Shown: piece after piece, positions 35,445 through 44,316 of the stretch | Position numbering within the stretch: the stretch's first letter is position 1 | Layout of the letters: every line of letters begins with the position of its first letter | Origin: Arenibacter hampyeongensis | Lineage (GTDB): Bacteria > Bacteroidota > Bacteroidia > Flavobacteriales > Flavobacteriaceae | DNA length: 64,000 nt | NCBI RefSeq assembly: GCF_002909255.1 | Contig: NZ_PIOB01000001.1 | Coordinates: 806,001-870,000, forward strand | Direction: 5' to 3' | Position numbers and translations under genes: made by a program | Notes under the pieces: model-generated | What the model saw: the letters and a program-made list of their open reading frames with translations, nothing else | Told to the model about the DNA's origin: nothing | Databases searched by the model: none

Positions 35445-36482
35445 ATGAATTTTTCCAGAATAATTTTAGAGTGGTACCAAGTTAATAAAAGACCTCTACC
35501 TTGGCGAAATACCAATGAACCCTATCTTATTTGGCTTTCGGAAATAATGCTTCAACAGACCCGTGTGGCTCAAGGTATACCCTTTTATTTGAAGTTTGTG
35601 GAGGCCTTCCCTAAAGTGCAGGATTTGGCAGGGGCATCAGAGGAAATGGTTCTTAAGTTATGGCAAGGATTGGGGTATTATTCGAGGGCAAGAAATTTGC
35701 ATGCCACAGCAAAAATAATTTCGGAGAAATATAATGGTAGGTTTCCAAATACCTATAATGAGCTTTTGGAACTAAAAGGAATTGGCGATTATACGGCCAG
35801 TGCAATTGCTTCTATCTGTTTCGGGAAGCCAGAGGCTGTAGTGGACGGGAATGTATATAGGGTTTTGGCCCGTTATTATGGTGTGGACCTGCCCACAAAT
35901 AGTTCCGAGGGCATTCTACATTTTAAGGAATTGGCCAAAAAAGTTATGGATATCCAGAATATTAGGGACTACAATCAGGGGATTATGGAATTTGGCGCCC
36001 TACAATGTACCCCAAAGAGTCCGGAATGTGTTATTTGTCCTTTGCAGCAAAGCTGTGTGGCCTATTCAACCAACAATATTGATGGCTTACCTGTAAAAAT
36101 TAAAAAGAATAAAGTCCGTAATCGTTATTTTAATTATTTGGTACTGGTAGATGAGAATAAGCAAACTTTATTGCAACAAAGAAAAGGGAGGGGTATTTGG
36201 CAAAATTTGTACGAATTCCCATTGTTGGAAACGGAAAAGTACATAGGTCAAACAGAGGTGGCTCAAAATCTTGGGGAATACATTGCGGTGGAAGAGCCCT
36301 CTGAAATATATTTATACAATGAAAATAAAATAGTTCATAAACTTTCCCATCAACATTTGCACACCAGGTTTTGGATCATCACCTTTGACTCCAATCTAAA
36401 AAATGGAATACAGATAGCTGAACTTCATAAATATCCAGTTCCAGTTTTAATTGCAGATTTTATAAAAACGTTTAAAATTTAG
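35445..36482 (+). CDS. mutY: A/G-specific adenine glycosylase
   Basis: MutY removes adenine opposite 8-oxoguanine. The helix-hairpin-helix LKGIGDYTASAIAS is followed by the catalytic Asp in EAVVDGNVYRVLAR. The 4Fe-4S cluster ligands have the spacing C-x6-C-x2-C-x5-C (CTPKSPECVICPLQQSC). A NUDIX-like domain follows. The 345 residues are normal for the family. TACTTTTG at 35419 could be its -7 box. Confidence 0.95.
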   Translation: MNFSRIILEWYQVNKRPLPWRNTNEPYLIWLSEIMLQQTRVAQGIPFYLKFVEAFPKVQDLAGASEEMVLKLWQGLGYYSRARNLHATAKIISEKYNGRFPNTYNELLELKGIGDYTASAIASICFGKPEAVVDGNVYRVLARYYGVDLPTNSSEGILHFKELAKKVMDIQNIRDYNQGIMEFGALQCTPKSPECVICPLQQSCVAYSTNNIDGLPVKIKKNKVRNRYFNYLVLVDENKQTLLQQRKGRGIWQNLYEFPLLETEKYIGQTEVAQNLGEYIAVEEPSEIYLYNENKIVHKLSHQHLHTRFWIITFDSNLKNGIQIAELHKYPVPVLIADFIKTFKI

Positions 36483-36506
36483 TACTTTTGAGGTATAATT
36501 TGAGTT

Positions 36507-36983
36507 ATGAGCGGAACACTAAATAAGGTTATGCTGATCGGGCATTTGGGAGACGAGGTTAAGATTCACTTTTTTGAAGGTGGTAACTGTATCGGAAGAT
36601 TTCCTTTGGCTACCAATGAAACGTATACCAATAAGCAGACAGGAGAACGGGTTACCAATACGGATTGGCATAATATTGTAATTAGGAACAAGGCTGCAGA
36701 GATATGCGAAAAGTACCTAAGTAAAGGGGATAAAATTTATGTGGAAGGCCGGCTGAAAAACCGTCAATGGCAGGGAGAAGATGGGAATACCAGGTATACC
36801 ACCGAGGTGCATGTTCAGGATTTTACTTTTTTGACCACCAAAAAAGAGAGTATGGCCAATTCCCAGGCAAGTAACCAGAATCAACCGCAGCAAGGATCAT
36901 CCGCAACAACAAATACAACAAACAAGGTTAATGAGCCCCAAGGTGGCAACGGACCCGAAGAAGAAGATGATCTACCTTTTTAG
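36507..36983 (+). CDS. ssb: Single-stranded DNA-binding protein
   Basis: An N-terminal OB fold (LNKVMLIGHLGDEVKIHFFE to about residue 112) is followed by a Gln/Asn-rich linker and the acidic protein-binding tip EEDDLPF. The 158 residues are typical. It lies 24 bp after mutY in the conserved mutY-ssb-gldE-gldD order. Confidence 0.95.
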   Translation: MSGTLNKVMLIGHLGDEVKIHFFEGGNCIGRFPLATNETYTNKQTGERVTNTDWHNIVIRNKAAEICEKYLSKGDKIYVEGRLKNRQWQGEDGNTRYTTEVHVQDFTFLTTKKESMANSQASNQNQPQQGSSATTNTTNKVNEPQGGNGPEEEDDLPF

Positions 36984-37008
36984 ACTAATTAAATTTAAAG
37001 ACTGACTA

Positions 37009-38337
37009 TTGGACCCAGACCCCCTTAGTTTATTATTGAATTTTATTGCAATCGATAGCGTTTTTACCCTAAAAATCGCAATACTCCTAATTTTGTTGTT
37101 TTGTTCTGCCCTTATTTCTGGTGCCGAGGTTGCTTTTTTTGGTCTATCCCAAACCGATGTCAATGAAATTGAGGAAAAAAAGACTGCAAAAGGTAAGATT
37201 ATTGTCCAACTTTTAGATCGTCCAAAGAAATTATTGGCCACAATATTAATTGCAAATAATGCCATAAATATTGGGGTCGTATTGTTGTTCAATAACATAG
37301 GCGACACCTTATTTGCTTCAATTACCTATACTATCCTAGGACTTATACCTGTACGTTTCCTTTTGGAGGTAGTTGTGGTCACCTTTTTAATATTGATGTT
37401 TGGGGAGATTTTGCCAAAAGTGTACGCCAATCGCAATAGATTTAAATTTGCTTATTTCATGACCTTTCCCCTTAAGGTGTTGGATTTTTTGTTTTCTCCT
37501 TTGAGTTTACCTATGAGATCTGCCACCATTTACCTGTACAATAAATTGGGCAAGCAGAAATCTAGTTTGAACGTTGGTCATTTATCCCAGGCATTGGAGC
37601 TTACCTCTGAAGGAGATACCACCATGGAAGAGCAAAAAATACTCGAGGGCATCGTCTCTTTTGGAAATACCGACACTAAACAGGTGATGCGTCCTAGAAT
37701 CGATATTTTTGCCCTTAATGAGGAAATGAAATTTTTGGAAGTATTGGCAGAGATAAAGACACATGGCTATTCCAGGATACCCGTTTTTTCGCAAAATTTG
37801 GATAATGTCTTGGGAGTTTTATATGTTAAAGACCTTTTGCCCTACATAGACAGAAAATCTTTTAATTGGATGGCCTTGATCAGAGAGCCCTACTTTGTTC
37901 CTGAGAATAAAAAATTGGACAACCTACTGCTCGAATTCCAGTCTAAGAAAAATCATTTGGCCATTGTTGTAGATGAATACGGGGGCACTTCCGGGATAGT
38001 AACCTTAGAGGATATTATAGAGGAAATTGTAGGGGATATAAGTGATGAATTTGATGATGAGGATTTAGTTTTCTCAAAACTGGACGATTTTAACTATGTC
38101 TTTGATGGCAAAACGGCCTTGAAGGATTTCTATAGAGTGGCCAAAATTGAGGATGAAGATGATTTTGAGGAGAAAAAGGGAGAATCTGAAACGGTGGCCG
38201 GTTTTGTCTTGGAGATAGCCGGAAGCTTTCCGAAAAGGGGAGAGGTGGTAATATTCAAGGATTATCAATTTATAGTGGAGAGCCTGGACAAGAAACGATT
38301 GAAACAGATAAAAATAACGTTGCCACATGAAGCTTAA
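37009..38337 (+). CDS. gldE: Gliding motility-associated protein GldE (CNNM/CorC-like)
   Basis: The 442-residue membrane protein starts with TTG at 37009. A DUF21/CNNM membrane domain (ILLILLFCSALISGAEVAFF, then ILMFGEILPKVYANRN) precedes two CBS domains at about 215-345 (VMRPRIDIFAL, YGGTSGIVTLEDIIEEIVGDI) and a CorC_HlyC domain at the end. Its overlap by 11 bases with gldD identifies it as GldE rather than a general CorC protein. GldE supports GldD in gliding motility and type IX secretion in Flavobacteria. Confidence 0.93.
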   Translation: MDPDPLSLLLNFIAIDSVFTLKIAILLILLFCSALISGAEVAFFGLSQTDVNEIEEKKTAKGKIIVQLLDRPKKLLATILIANNAINIGVVLLFNNIGDTLFASITYTILGLIPVRFLLEVVVVTFLILMFGEILPKVYANRNRFKFAYFMTFPLKVLDFLFSPLSLPMRSATIYLYNKLGKQKSSLNVGHLSQALELTSEGDTTMEEQKILEGIVSFGNTDTKQVMRPRIDIFALNEEMKFLEVLAEIKTHGYSRIPVFSQNLDNVLGVLYVKDLLPYIDRKSFNWMALIREPYFVPENKKLDNLLLEFQSKKNHLAIVVDEYGGTSGIVTLEDIIEEIVGDISDEFDDEDLVFSKLDDFNYVFDGKTALKDFYRVAKIEDEDDFEEKKGESETVAGFVLEIAGSFPKRGEVVIFKDYQFIVESLDKKRLKQIKITLPHEA

Positions 38338-38881
38338 TATCGGACTTTTAATTTTTTTGGTTTGTTTTATGTCGGCTTGTGAAGAAGATGTGCTGCCCAA
38401 GCCCAAGGCTATGCTTAGGTTGGAATACCCATCGGGTAAGGAGGGACTTTTGCAATCGAAGCACTTTTTGATCAAGTACAATGAAGCGGCCAGACTAAAA
38501 TCCGAATCCAATACTTCCTTTGTTTTGGACTATCCACTTATGAAGGGTTCTATTTTTGTTAATTACAAGGAGGTGAACGGTAATTTGGACAAGCTTCTTA
38601 CTGATGCCCAAAAACTAAGCTATGAGCACGTATTGAAGGCCGAGGGAATTTATGAGGAACCCATAGTGAATGAACCCCACAAGGTTTATGGAATGTATTA
38701 TGAAATAAAGGGCGATGCTGCTTCCCAGTCCCAGTTTTATGTCACGGACAGCACAAAACACTTTGTAACCGGGTCCTTGTATTTTTATGCCAAGCCCAAT
38801 TATGATTCTATTTTGCCCGCAGCCGTATACTTACAGAAAGATATGCGTAAGATTATTGAATCCTTGAGATGGAAGGAATAA
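38327..38881 (+). CDS. gldD: Gliding motility lipoprotein GldD
   Basis: The signal peptide ends in the lipobox FMSAC. Conserved GldD stretches are LPKPKAMLRLEYP and HKVYGMYYEIKGDAASQSQF, then GSLYFYAKPNYDSILPA. The 184 residues are normal. GldD is an essential part of the gliding/type IX secretion apparatus in Flavobacterium johnsoniae. It overlaps gldE by 11 bases. Confidence 0.93.
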   Translation: MKLNIGLLIFLVCFMSACEEDVLPKPKAMLRLEYPSGKEGLLQSKHFLIKYNEAARLKSESNTSFVLDYPLMKGSIFVNYKEVNGNLDKLLTDAQKLSYEHVLKAEGIYEEPIVNEPHKVYGMYYEIKGDAASQSQFYVTDSTKHFVTGSLYFYAKPNYDSILPAAVYLQKDMRKIIESLRWKE

Positions 38882-38889
38882 ATAAGGGA

Positions 38890-39309
38890 TTAATTACTTT
38901 TTAACAAATCCTCTGCCGTTTTAATGCTGGAATTTATTTGATCCCTGAGGGCTTTGACTTTGGCTTCTTCTTCATCCAACCATTTCTGTTTTTCTTCGGT
39001 CAATACTTTTGCCTTTAAGATCTCATCACCATCAAAGCGATCACCAAACCCTTTCATCCAATCCATCATGGCCTTATGTGCCGCCTTCAAATCCTCCCTT
39101 GCTGCTGCATGGCTGTTGGAAGAAGCATCGTTGGTTATTTCTTCATCCAATTGTGATATCAATTTACCTATAGTACCCATTTTGGGCATTAGTTCGTCAT
39201 GAATGGCCATTACCGCTTTCATTTGGGAACCCTCATTATTTTTATCCTTACAGGAGTATGTAACTGCGATTAAAACGGATAGAATAAGAATTAATTTTTT
39301 TTTTGTCAT
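38890..39309 (-). CDS. Small lipoprotein of unknown function
   Basis: The lipobox is AVTYSC after a hydrophobic stretch (LILILSVLIAV). The mature 120 residues are almost wholly helical with heptad-like charge patterns (KAAHKAMMDWMKGFGDRFDG). Similar predicted lipoproteins of this size are common in Flavobacteriaceae. It converges with gldD, 8 bp apart. Confidence 0.7.
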   Translation of the reverse strand: MTKKKLILILSVLIAVTYSCKDKNNEGSQMKAVMAIHDELMPKMGTIGKLISQLDEEITNDASSNSHAAAREDLKAAHKAMMDWMKGFGDRFDGDEILKAKVLTEEKQKWLDEEEAKVKALRDQINSSIKTAEDLLKSN

Positions 39310-39727
39310 CGGGTAGGTTTTAAAAATACAAAGGGTCTAAAAGAATTTTTTAAGTCAAATTTTGTGGGCCGACCCTTTTTTCAATGCTCAACACCACACT
39401 TTTTTTCTAGATCAAAGATACTGAATTGGGACTCTTGTACGCTGCAAATGGATTCCATTTTTACTAAAATTGAAGGATATTATCTTTTTTCTAGTATATA
39501 TTTCCTAAAGAAACGACCTGTGTGTTGGTTTCAAATTTAAAAAAATCAGTTAAATTAATTCTGCGTTGAGAAGAGAGGAATGTGTATGCCCATTAAATAC
39601 GGATCCTACAAATGGCTAATCGAGGATGTGATGCTAAAACTAACTTCAAAATCAATTCCTTGTTAATATATGTGCATAAATCATTAAAATTCTGTAAATT
39701 AAATGCATAACCTAAAAATTCTCTACA
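39310..39727. other. Intergenic region
   Basis: It lies between the divergent lipoprotein and DUF4199 genes, so promoters for both are expected. I see no convincing gene, repeat or hairpin. Confidence 0.4.
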
Positions 39728-40183
39728 ATGAAACAATTTGCGCTTCCTATTAGGTTTGGCATAGCAGTAAGTGGCTCATTAATCGCCTATTTCCTTTTAT
39801 TGTCACTTTTTAACTTACATACCAATATATTTTACAGCCTTTTTAATGGTGTAATAACTGGATTTGGGATATATGAGGCCATAAAATACTTTAGGATAAA
39901 AGAAGGACCTGCCTTTAATTATGGTAAGGGTTTTACGGCGGGAATTGTTACGGGTTTTGTAGGTACATTGATTTTTACATTTTTTTTCGCTTTTTACGCC
40001 ACGGAGATAAATCTTGGATTTTTGGATGAACTGTCCAAGGTATGGTTTAAGGATTATAATACTTCCGAGGGTATAGTGTTCTTTACCGTAGCCATTATGG
40101 GTTTTGCTACTTCCCTGGTGTTGACCCTTTCATTTATGCAATTGTTTAAGTCTTCCAACAACCTTAAAAGAAAATCGGTTTAA
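39728..40183 (+). CDS. DUF4199-like membrane protein
   Basis: The 151 residues have four hydrophobic segments (about 8-28 IRFGIAVSGSLIAYFLLLSLF, 34-50, 75-98 and 120-140) with the pattern FNYGKGFTAGIVTGFVGTLIF after the second. This is the layout of DUF4199 proteins of Bacteroidota, for which no function is known. It stands alone before rplU. Confidence 0.75.
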   Translation: MKQFALPIRFGIAVSGSLIAYFLLLSLFNLHTNIFYSLFNGVITGFGIYEAIKYFRIKEGPAFNYGKGFTAGIVTGFVGTLIFTFFFAFYATEINLGFLDELSKVWFKDYNTSEGIVFFTVAIMGFATSLVLTLSFMQLFKSSNNLKRKSV

Positions 40184-40199
40184 AAATCTTAAAAATCAC

Positions 40200-40229
40200 T
40201 TGTGGGTTAAGGATTTAGGAGTATATTTG
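40200..40229 (+). promoter_or_regulatory. Promoter of rplU-rpmA
   Basis: TTG at 40200, a 19-base spacer and TATATTTG at 40222-40229 match the Bacteroidota consensus TTG-N17-23-TAnnTTTG exactly. A leader of about 45 bases precedes rplU. Confidence 0.75.
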
Positions 40230-40283
40230 CACCCGCCTAAGTAAATATTAGGCTTGTTCTTAAATTTATAAATAACACAAGCT

Positions 40284-40817
40284 ATGTACGCAATTGTAGA
40301 GATAGCAGGGCAGCAATTTAAAGTTGCGAAAGACCAAAAAGTGTATGTTCACCGTTTACAAGACGAAGAAGGTAGCAAAGTAACCTTTGATAACGTTCTT
40401 TTGTTGGAAGATGGTAGTAACATTACGATTGGCGCCCCAGCTATAGACGGAGCCGCTGTTGAGGCAAAAGTCATTAAGCACCTAAAAGGTGACAAGGTAA
40501 TTGTCTTTAAAAAGAAAAGACGTAAAGGTTACAAAAAGAAAAACGGTCATCGTCAATATTTGACAGAATTGGTAATAGAAGGTATCATTGCCTCTGGAGC
40601 TAAAAAATCTGAGAAAAAGGCGGAACCAAAAAAGGAAGCTAAACCTGCCGCTAAAAAAGCAGAGGTAAAAGCTGAAGCACCCAAGAAGGTGGAAGCAAAA
40701 GCTACTGTGGATTTGAGTAAAAATACAGTTGCTGAGCTAAGGGAAATGGCAAAGGCTAAGGGAGTTGAAGGTTATTCTTCAATGAAAAAAGCAGAATTAA
40801 TTGCCGCTTTAAGTTAA
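40284..40817 (+). CDS. rplU: Ribosomal protein L21 (bL21) with long C-terminal extension
   Basis: Residues 1-103 are standard bL21 (MYAIVEIAGQQFKVAKDQKV, then HLKGDKVIVFKKKRRKGYKK, GHRQYLTELVIEGI). Then comes a Lys/Ala/Glu-rich linker of some 35 residues. The tail (about 142-177, LSKNTVAELREMAKAKGVEG) looks like a SAP/Rho-N-type nucleic-acid-binding helix pair. Most L21 proteins stop near residue 103. The gene is followed by rpmA. Confidence 0.95.
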   Translation: MYAIVEIAGQQFKVAKDQKVYVHRLQDEEGSKVTFDNVLLLEDGSNITIGAPAIDGAAVEAKVIKHLKGDKVIVFKKKRRKGYKKKNGHRQYLTELVIEGIIASGAKKSEKKAEPKKEAKPAAKKAEVKAEAPKKVEAKATVDLSKNTVAELREMAKAKGVEGYSSMKKAELIAALS

Positions 40818-40841
40818 TAACAAGAATTAAAACATTATATC

Positions 40842-41102
40842 ATGGCACATAAGAAAGGTGTAGGTAGTTCTAAAAACGGTAGGGAATCAGAATCGAAACG
40901 TTTGGGCGTTAAGATTTATGGTGGACAAGCTGCCATTGCAGGAAACATCATTGTAAGACAACGTGGTACTAAGCATAACCCAGGTGAGAATGTTTACGCT
41001 GGAAAAGATCATACTTTGCACGCAAGGATAGATGGTCTAGTTAAGTTCCAAAAGAAAGCTGGAGGTAAATCTTATGTTTCTATTGAACCATTTGAAGCTT
41101 AA
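40842..41102 (+). CDS. rpmA: Ribosomal protein L27 (bL27)
   Basis: The 86 residues start [20 protein letters not shown], with the usual N-terminal tail that reaches the peptidyl-transferase centre and no cleavable pre-sequence. It is 24 bp after rplU, and a strong terminator follows. Confidence 0.96.
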   Translation: MAHKKGVGSSKNGRESESKRLGVKIYGGQAAIAGNIIVRQRGTKHNPGENVYAGKDHTLHARIDGLVKFQKKAGGKSYVSIEPFEA

Positions 41103-41123
41103 TCAGCAAGTCTTTTAAGATTT

Positions 41124-41161
41124 AAAAACCCTCTTTGGAAACAAAGAGGGTTTTTTGTTTT
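41124..41161 (+). terminator. Terminator of rplU-rpmA
   Basis: The stem AACCCTCTTTG / CAAAGAGGGTT with a GAAA loop is followed by TTTTGTTTT. Confidence 0.9.
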
Positions 41162-41176
41162 AGTTATTTCTAGACC

Positions 41177-41184
41177 ATCTTTTG
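41177..41184. repeat. Target-site duplication, left copy
   Basis: ATCTTTTG immediately before the outer IS left end at 41185 is identical to 44216-44223, immediately after the IS right end. An 8-bp duplication is usual for ISL3-type elements. Confidence 0.8.
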
Positions 41185-41310
41185 GGCTCAATCTCAAAAG
41201 TTGTGTGTGAATTGAAAAAGGAATCCCACCTTTAAATGAACACGCTCGGTATTGGAATTATCTATACAAATTTAAAGAATATATAACCTACCCCTTTATT
41301 TTAAACAGTT
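41185..41310 (+). repeat. Extra, diverged left end of the IS
   Basis: From GGCTCAA at 41185 the sequence follows the IS left end at 42800 (GGATCAA) for about 120 bases, sharing CAAAAGTTGTG, GAATTGAAA and TTGGAATTATCTAT. It reaches into what was the start of the first transposase frame, which is broken here by a stop. Confidence 0.75.
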
Positions 41311-41642
41311 AAAAAAGCAATTGTTTTTTTGCTGTGAACTCCTCCCGTAAAGTGGCACCTTCCATGACCGGAAACAATGGGCTATGTTCATTTACCTCAG
41401 CTATTGATTATGGGCATACCCCTTGATCGTACTTCGCACTAATGTTCGAATTAAAACAGGTGCAATTCCGTTTCCAGGTATTAAATTTTTTGTATTTTTA
41501 GAAAGAAAGAATGCATCTATAATTAGGCAATCGTTCTAAAAAAAAGCCGCTGATACTTTCGAAATTAGGATTGTTAGACAGTTTAGATTTATTTGATCAA
41601 GTTCCTCAATGATAATAACATTTTTCTTTTAAATCTAATTAG
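41311..41642. other. Leader region of the passenger gene
   Basis: No gene is visible. The region is AT-rich, with a run of eight A at 41538, and should hold the promoter of the nucleoside hydrolase gene. Confidence 0.4.
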
Positions 41643-42704
41643 ATGACACCATCATCCCAAGCCCATTTCAAAAAAGTATTTTTCTTGCTCGCCCTCCTAT
41701 TGGTAATAAGTTCAATGTGTTTTGGACAGATTAAAATCATTTATGAAACGGATATGGAAACTGACTGTGATGATGCAGGGGCTCTTGCCATGTTACATGC
41801 GCTTCAAGACAATGGTGAGGTAGATTTACTCGCCGTGATGCACAACACCTCCGACGATTTTAGTGTGGGCTATATCGATGCGGTAAACACATATTATGGT
41901 CACCCTGATTTGCCAATTGGATCATATAAAAAAGATGATACTTATTCTAGGGATATTGCTATCCTATTAAAATGTTGCACGGATTATACACAGCAAATTG
42001 TCAAGGATATTCGCTTCGTACATGATGTTGACACAAGAAAGGATGTACCTGATGCTGTGGACCTGTACAAAGAAATATTACAACAACAACCCGACAGCTC
42101 GGTAGTTATCGTTTCCGTTGGTTATCTTCTAAATCTAAAAAATCTCATCAAAGATGATTGGGTGTTGCAATTGGTTAGAAAAAAAGTAAAGGAATTAATA
42201 ATTATTGGTAGGACTTGGTTTCCCAAAGACACCATGTTACCGCTTAGCATGAACTTAGGCGGTCAGCAGATTAACCATACTGCCGGCATGGCTTCCATGG
42301 AAGTTTTTGAACATTGGCCTACCCCGATCCATGTCGCCGGTAATTTTATCACTAAACCCTATCATAGGGGAAAGGAATTGATAAATACGCCTGAAAATAA
42401 CCCTGTTAGGGAGGCGTATAGAATTTATCGGGAAAGATATGGAGATTGGGACCATCATCTAGCCGATTTGGAAACGGTGTACTATGCCATTTACAGGGAT
42501 CAAAAAGCAGAATATTTTTCTTTGGGAACAGCAGGAACTCCAAAAATAGGGTTGCATAGTGAGCCGAACGGAATCCGGTATTTTTACAATCTATGGGATA
42601 CCTCCGAAGATTCCCACCATGTATATTGGTTGACCAAAGAAGATAAATTCGCCGAAATTTCGGAGCGAATTGGTGAGTTGATGGTTCAAACTCCAAAACA
42701 ATAA
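41643..42704 (+). CDS. Exported inosine-uridine nucleoside hydrolase-like protein
   Basis: A signal peptide (LLALLLVISSMCFGQ) is followed by the calcium-binding aspartate cluster TDMETDCDDAGALAML, a variant of the DTDxGxDD motif of nucleoside hydrolases. GYLLNLKNLIKDD and the late Asp/His region GDWDHHLADLETVYY agree with the family. The 353 residues are normal. It splits ribonucleosides, or related N-glycosides, outside the cytoplasm. It lies inside the composite IS unit, so it was probably acquired with it. Confidence 0.85.
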   Translation: MTPSSQAHFKKVFFLLALLLVISSMCFGQIKIIYETDMETDCDDAGALAMLHALQDNGEVDLLAVMHNTSDDFSVGYIDAVNTYYGHPDLPIGSYKKDDTYSRDIAILLKCCTDYTQQIVKDIRFVHDVDTRKDVPDAVDLYKEILQQQPDSSVVIVSVGYLLNLKNLIKDDWVLQLVRKKVKELIIIGRTWFPKDTMLPLSMNLGGQQINHTAGMASMEVFEHWPTPIHVAGNFITKPYHRGKELINTPENNPVREAYRIYRERYGDWDHHLADLETVYYAIYRDQKAEYFSLGTAGTPKIGLHSEPNGIRYFYNLWDTSEDSHHVYWLTKEDKFAEISERIGELMVQTPKQ

Positions 42705-42799
42705 GAACCGCACAGTGAACGACCTATTTCTGAAGGTATATACCCATCTCGGTTTAGTAATAGTTCAATGCATCTAAATCCCTATTAGGCACTGAACTA

Positions 42800-44215
42800 G
42801 GATCAATGCCAAAAGTTGTGATTGAATTGAAATAGGAGTCCGATCTTTGCAATAAAACGATCAGCCTTGGAATTATCTATTGACCTATTAAAGCTTATAC
42901 TACCTGAACTATTAATTACCCACTTCGACCTGGTCTCCCATAAAAAGGAGGATGGTACACTCCATTTGTATTTTGAGGAAAAAAAAGATACCCCCAAAGA
43001 GGAAAGGCATCGCATCTTAATAGCCCATGGCTTTCATAAAGAGATTGTCGTCCAGGACTTTCCGTTGCGTGGAAAGTCGGTCTTTCTCCACATCAAGCGG
43101 CGCCGTTGGTTGGACAAGGCCACAGGCCAGGCCGTGCAAAGAGATTGGGGTCTGGTGGCACAGGGGACTCGTATGACCGTAGAGTTCGCTGCTTTTTTAA
43201 AAGTACTTGGTCAGTACCAAAGCTAATGACTGCCATACCATTGGCGGATTTTATGGGGTCAACGGCAAAAAATTACAGCGACAGTTTCGGGATTACCTGA
43301 GCGAATTCAAGCAATGGGAAGAGAGACCACATGCCAAACAGTGGCTCATATTCCCAGAGAATATAGGGCCTTACCTGTCCATTGACGAAACGGCACTCTC
43401 CAAGGGGGAACTCTACACCATAATCACGAACAAAAAGGCCAAGGGCAAGAAAGGATCTATAGTGTCCATATTCTCCGGCACCAAGGTGGAACCGATCATA
43501 GAACAGCTGCTCGGTATACCCGCCAAGAAAAGGGCCAGGGTCAAGGAAATCACCTTGGATATGGCGAACTCCATGAAGACCATTGCAAAAAAGTGCTTCC
43601 CTAAGGCCATACAGGTGACGGACAGGTTCCATGTACAAAAGCTGGCACTGGAAGCTCTTCAGGACATCCGCATCAAACACAGCTGGGACGCCATAGACCG
43701 GGAAAACCAACAGATAAAACAGACAAGGGCAAAGAACGGGACATTCGTGCCAAAAGAATTCAGCAATGGGGACACAAGAAAGCAACTCTTGGCCAGAAGT
43801 AGGTACCTGCTTTATAAATCGTCCAACAACTGGACGCAAAACCAATCCGAGAGAAGTAAGATATTGTTCGCCCAATATCCCGATATAAAGATTGCCTTTG
43901 AACTGGTTCAGGGACTCAGGAACATATTCAATACGGCAACGTCCAAAGAGTCCGCCTACACAAAACTGGCACATTGGTACAAGGATGTAGAAAATACTGG
44001 ATTTAGGGCGTTCAACACCATCGCAAACACGATATCGCTCAACTATAGATCAATTCTGAACTATTTTATAAACAGAAGTACAAATGCATCGGCGGAATCA
44101 TTCAATGCAAAAATAAAAGCGTTCAGAGCACAGTTCAGAGGAGTCAAAAACGTAGAATTCTTCCTTTATAGATTGACCACAATATTTGCATATACACAAC
44201 AATTGTTCTTGATCC
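42800..44215 (+). mobile_element. ISL3/ISAon1-type insertion sequence
   Basis: The 1416-bp element has imperfect 21-bp terminal inverted repeats at 42800-42820 and 44195-44215 (16 of 21 identical; both start GGATCAA and end TTGTG). It has two overlapping transposase frames. The right inverted repeat lies inside the end of the second frame, so the last 16 codons come from flanking DNA. Confidence 0.8.
42867..43226 (+). CDS. Transposase N-terminal region protein (ISAon1-type)
   Basis: The 119 residues start at a TTG at 42867 and resemble the separate N-terminal protein of ISAon1-like elements (ELSIDLLKLILPELLI, then DFPLRGKSVFLHIKRRRW). It probably holds the DNA-end-binding part. It overlaps the catalytic frame by 20 bases in another phase. 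The two may work as separate proteins or be joined by frameshifting; I see no clear slippery site beyond CTTTTTTAAAAG at 43191. Confidence 0.8.
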   Translation: MELSIDLLKLILPELLITHFDLVSHKKEDGTLHLYFEEKKDTPKEERHRILIAHGFHKEIVVQDFPLRGKSVFLHIKRRRWLDKATGQAVQRDWGLVAQGTRMTVEFAAFLKVLGQYQS

Positions 44216-44262
44216 ATCTTTTGCCTTTTACCATCTGTAATTGGGATTTAACATGCCCATAG
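43207..44262 (+). CDS. ISL3-family transposase, catalytic part
   Basis: The 351 residues carry a DDE triad: D60 in YLSIDETALSKG, D139 in QVTDRFHVQK and E297 in NASAESFNAKIKAFR. The gene looks intact. It opens at a TTG, or by frameshift from the upstream frame. The stop at 44262 is 47 bases outside the element's right end, so residues from about 337 on are encoded by the target site. Confidence 0.88.
   Translation: MVSTKANDCHTIGGFYGVNGKKLQRQFRDYLSEFKQWEERPHAKQWLIFPENIGPYLSIDETALSKGELYTIITNKKAKGKKGSIVSIFSGTKVEPIIEQLLGIPAKKRARVKEITLDMANSMKTIAKKCFPKAIQVTDRFHVQKLALEALQDIRIKHSWDAIDRENQQIKQTRAKNGTFVPKEFSNGDTRKQLLARSRYLLYKSSNNWTQNQSERSKILFAQYPDIKIAFELVQGLRNIFNTATSKESAYTKLAHWYKDVENTGFRAFNTIANTISLNYRSILNYFINRSTNASAESFNAKIKAFRAQFRGVKNVEFFLYRLTTIFAYTQQLFLIHLLPFTICNWDLTCP
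44216..44223. repeat. Target-site duplication, right copy
   Basis: ATCTTTTG, identical to 41177-41184 on the other side of the composite unit. Confidence 0.8.
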
Positions 44263-44316
44263 CAACCATTTAATTTGATTAATAAATCCTGTCCAGGATT
44301 CATAGGCTGTTCATTC

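Larger units (their letters stand above)
41185..44215 (+). mobile_element. Composite mobile unit: IS left end, nucleoside hydrolase, complete IS
   Basis: The 3031-bp unit begins with a diverged copy of the IS left end (41185 to about 41310). It carries the nucleoside hydrolase gene and ends with a complete ISL3/ISAon1-like element at 42800-44215. The 8-bp duplication ATCTTTTG flanks the whole unit, while the inner IS alone has no matching flanks (CTGAACTA on its left). The simplest reading is that the transposase used the outer left end and the common right end and moved the hydrolase as a passenger. Confidence 0.72.

Noticed and set aside
43273-43974. Long minus-strand open frame opposite the transposase
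   Set aside because: It lies wholly antisense to the intact DDE transposase and has no recognisable motif; it is rich in Cys, Tyr and Phe as expected of a mirrored frame.
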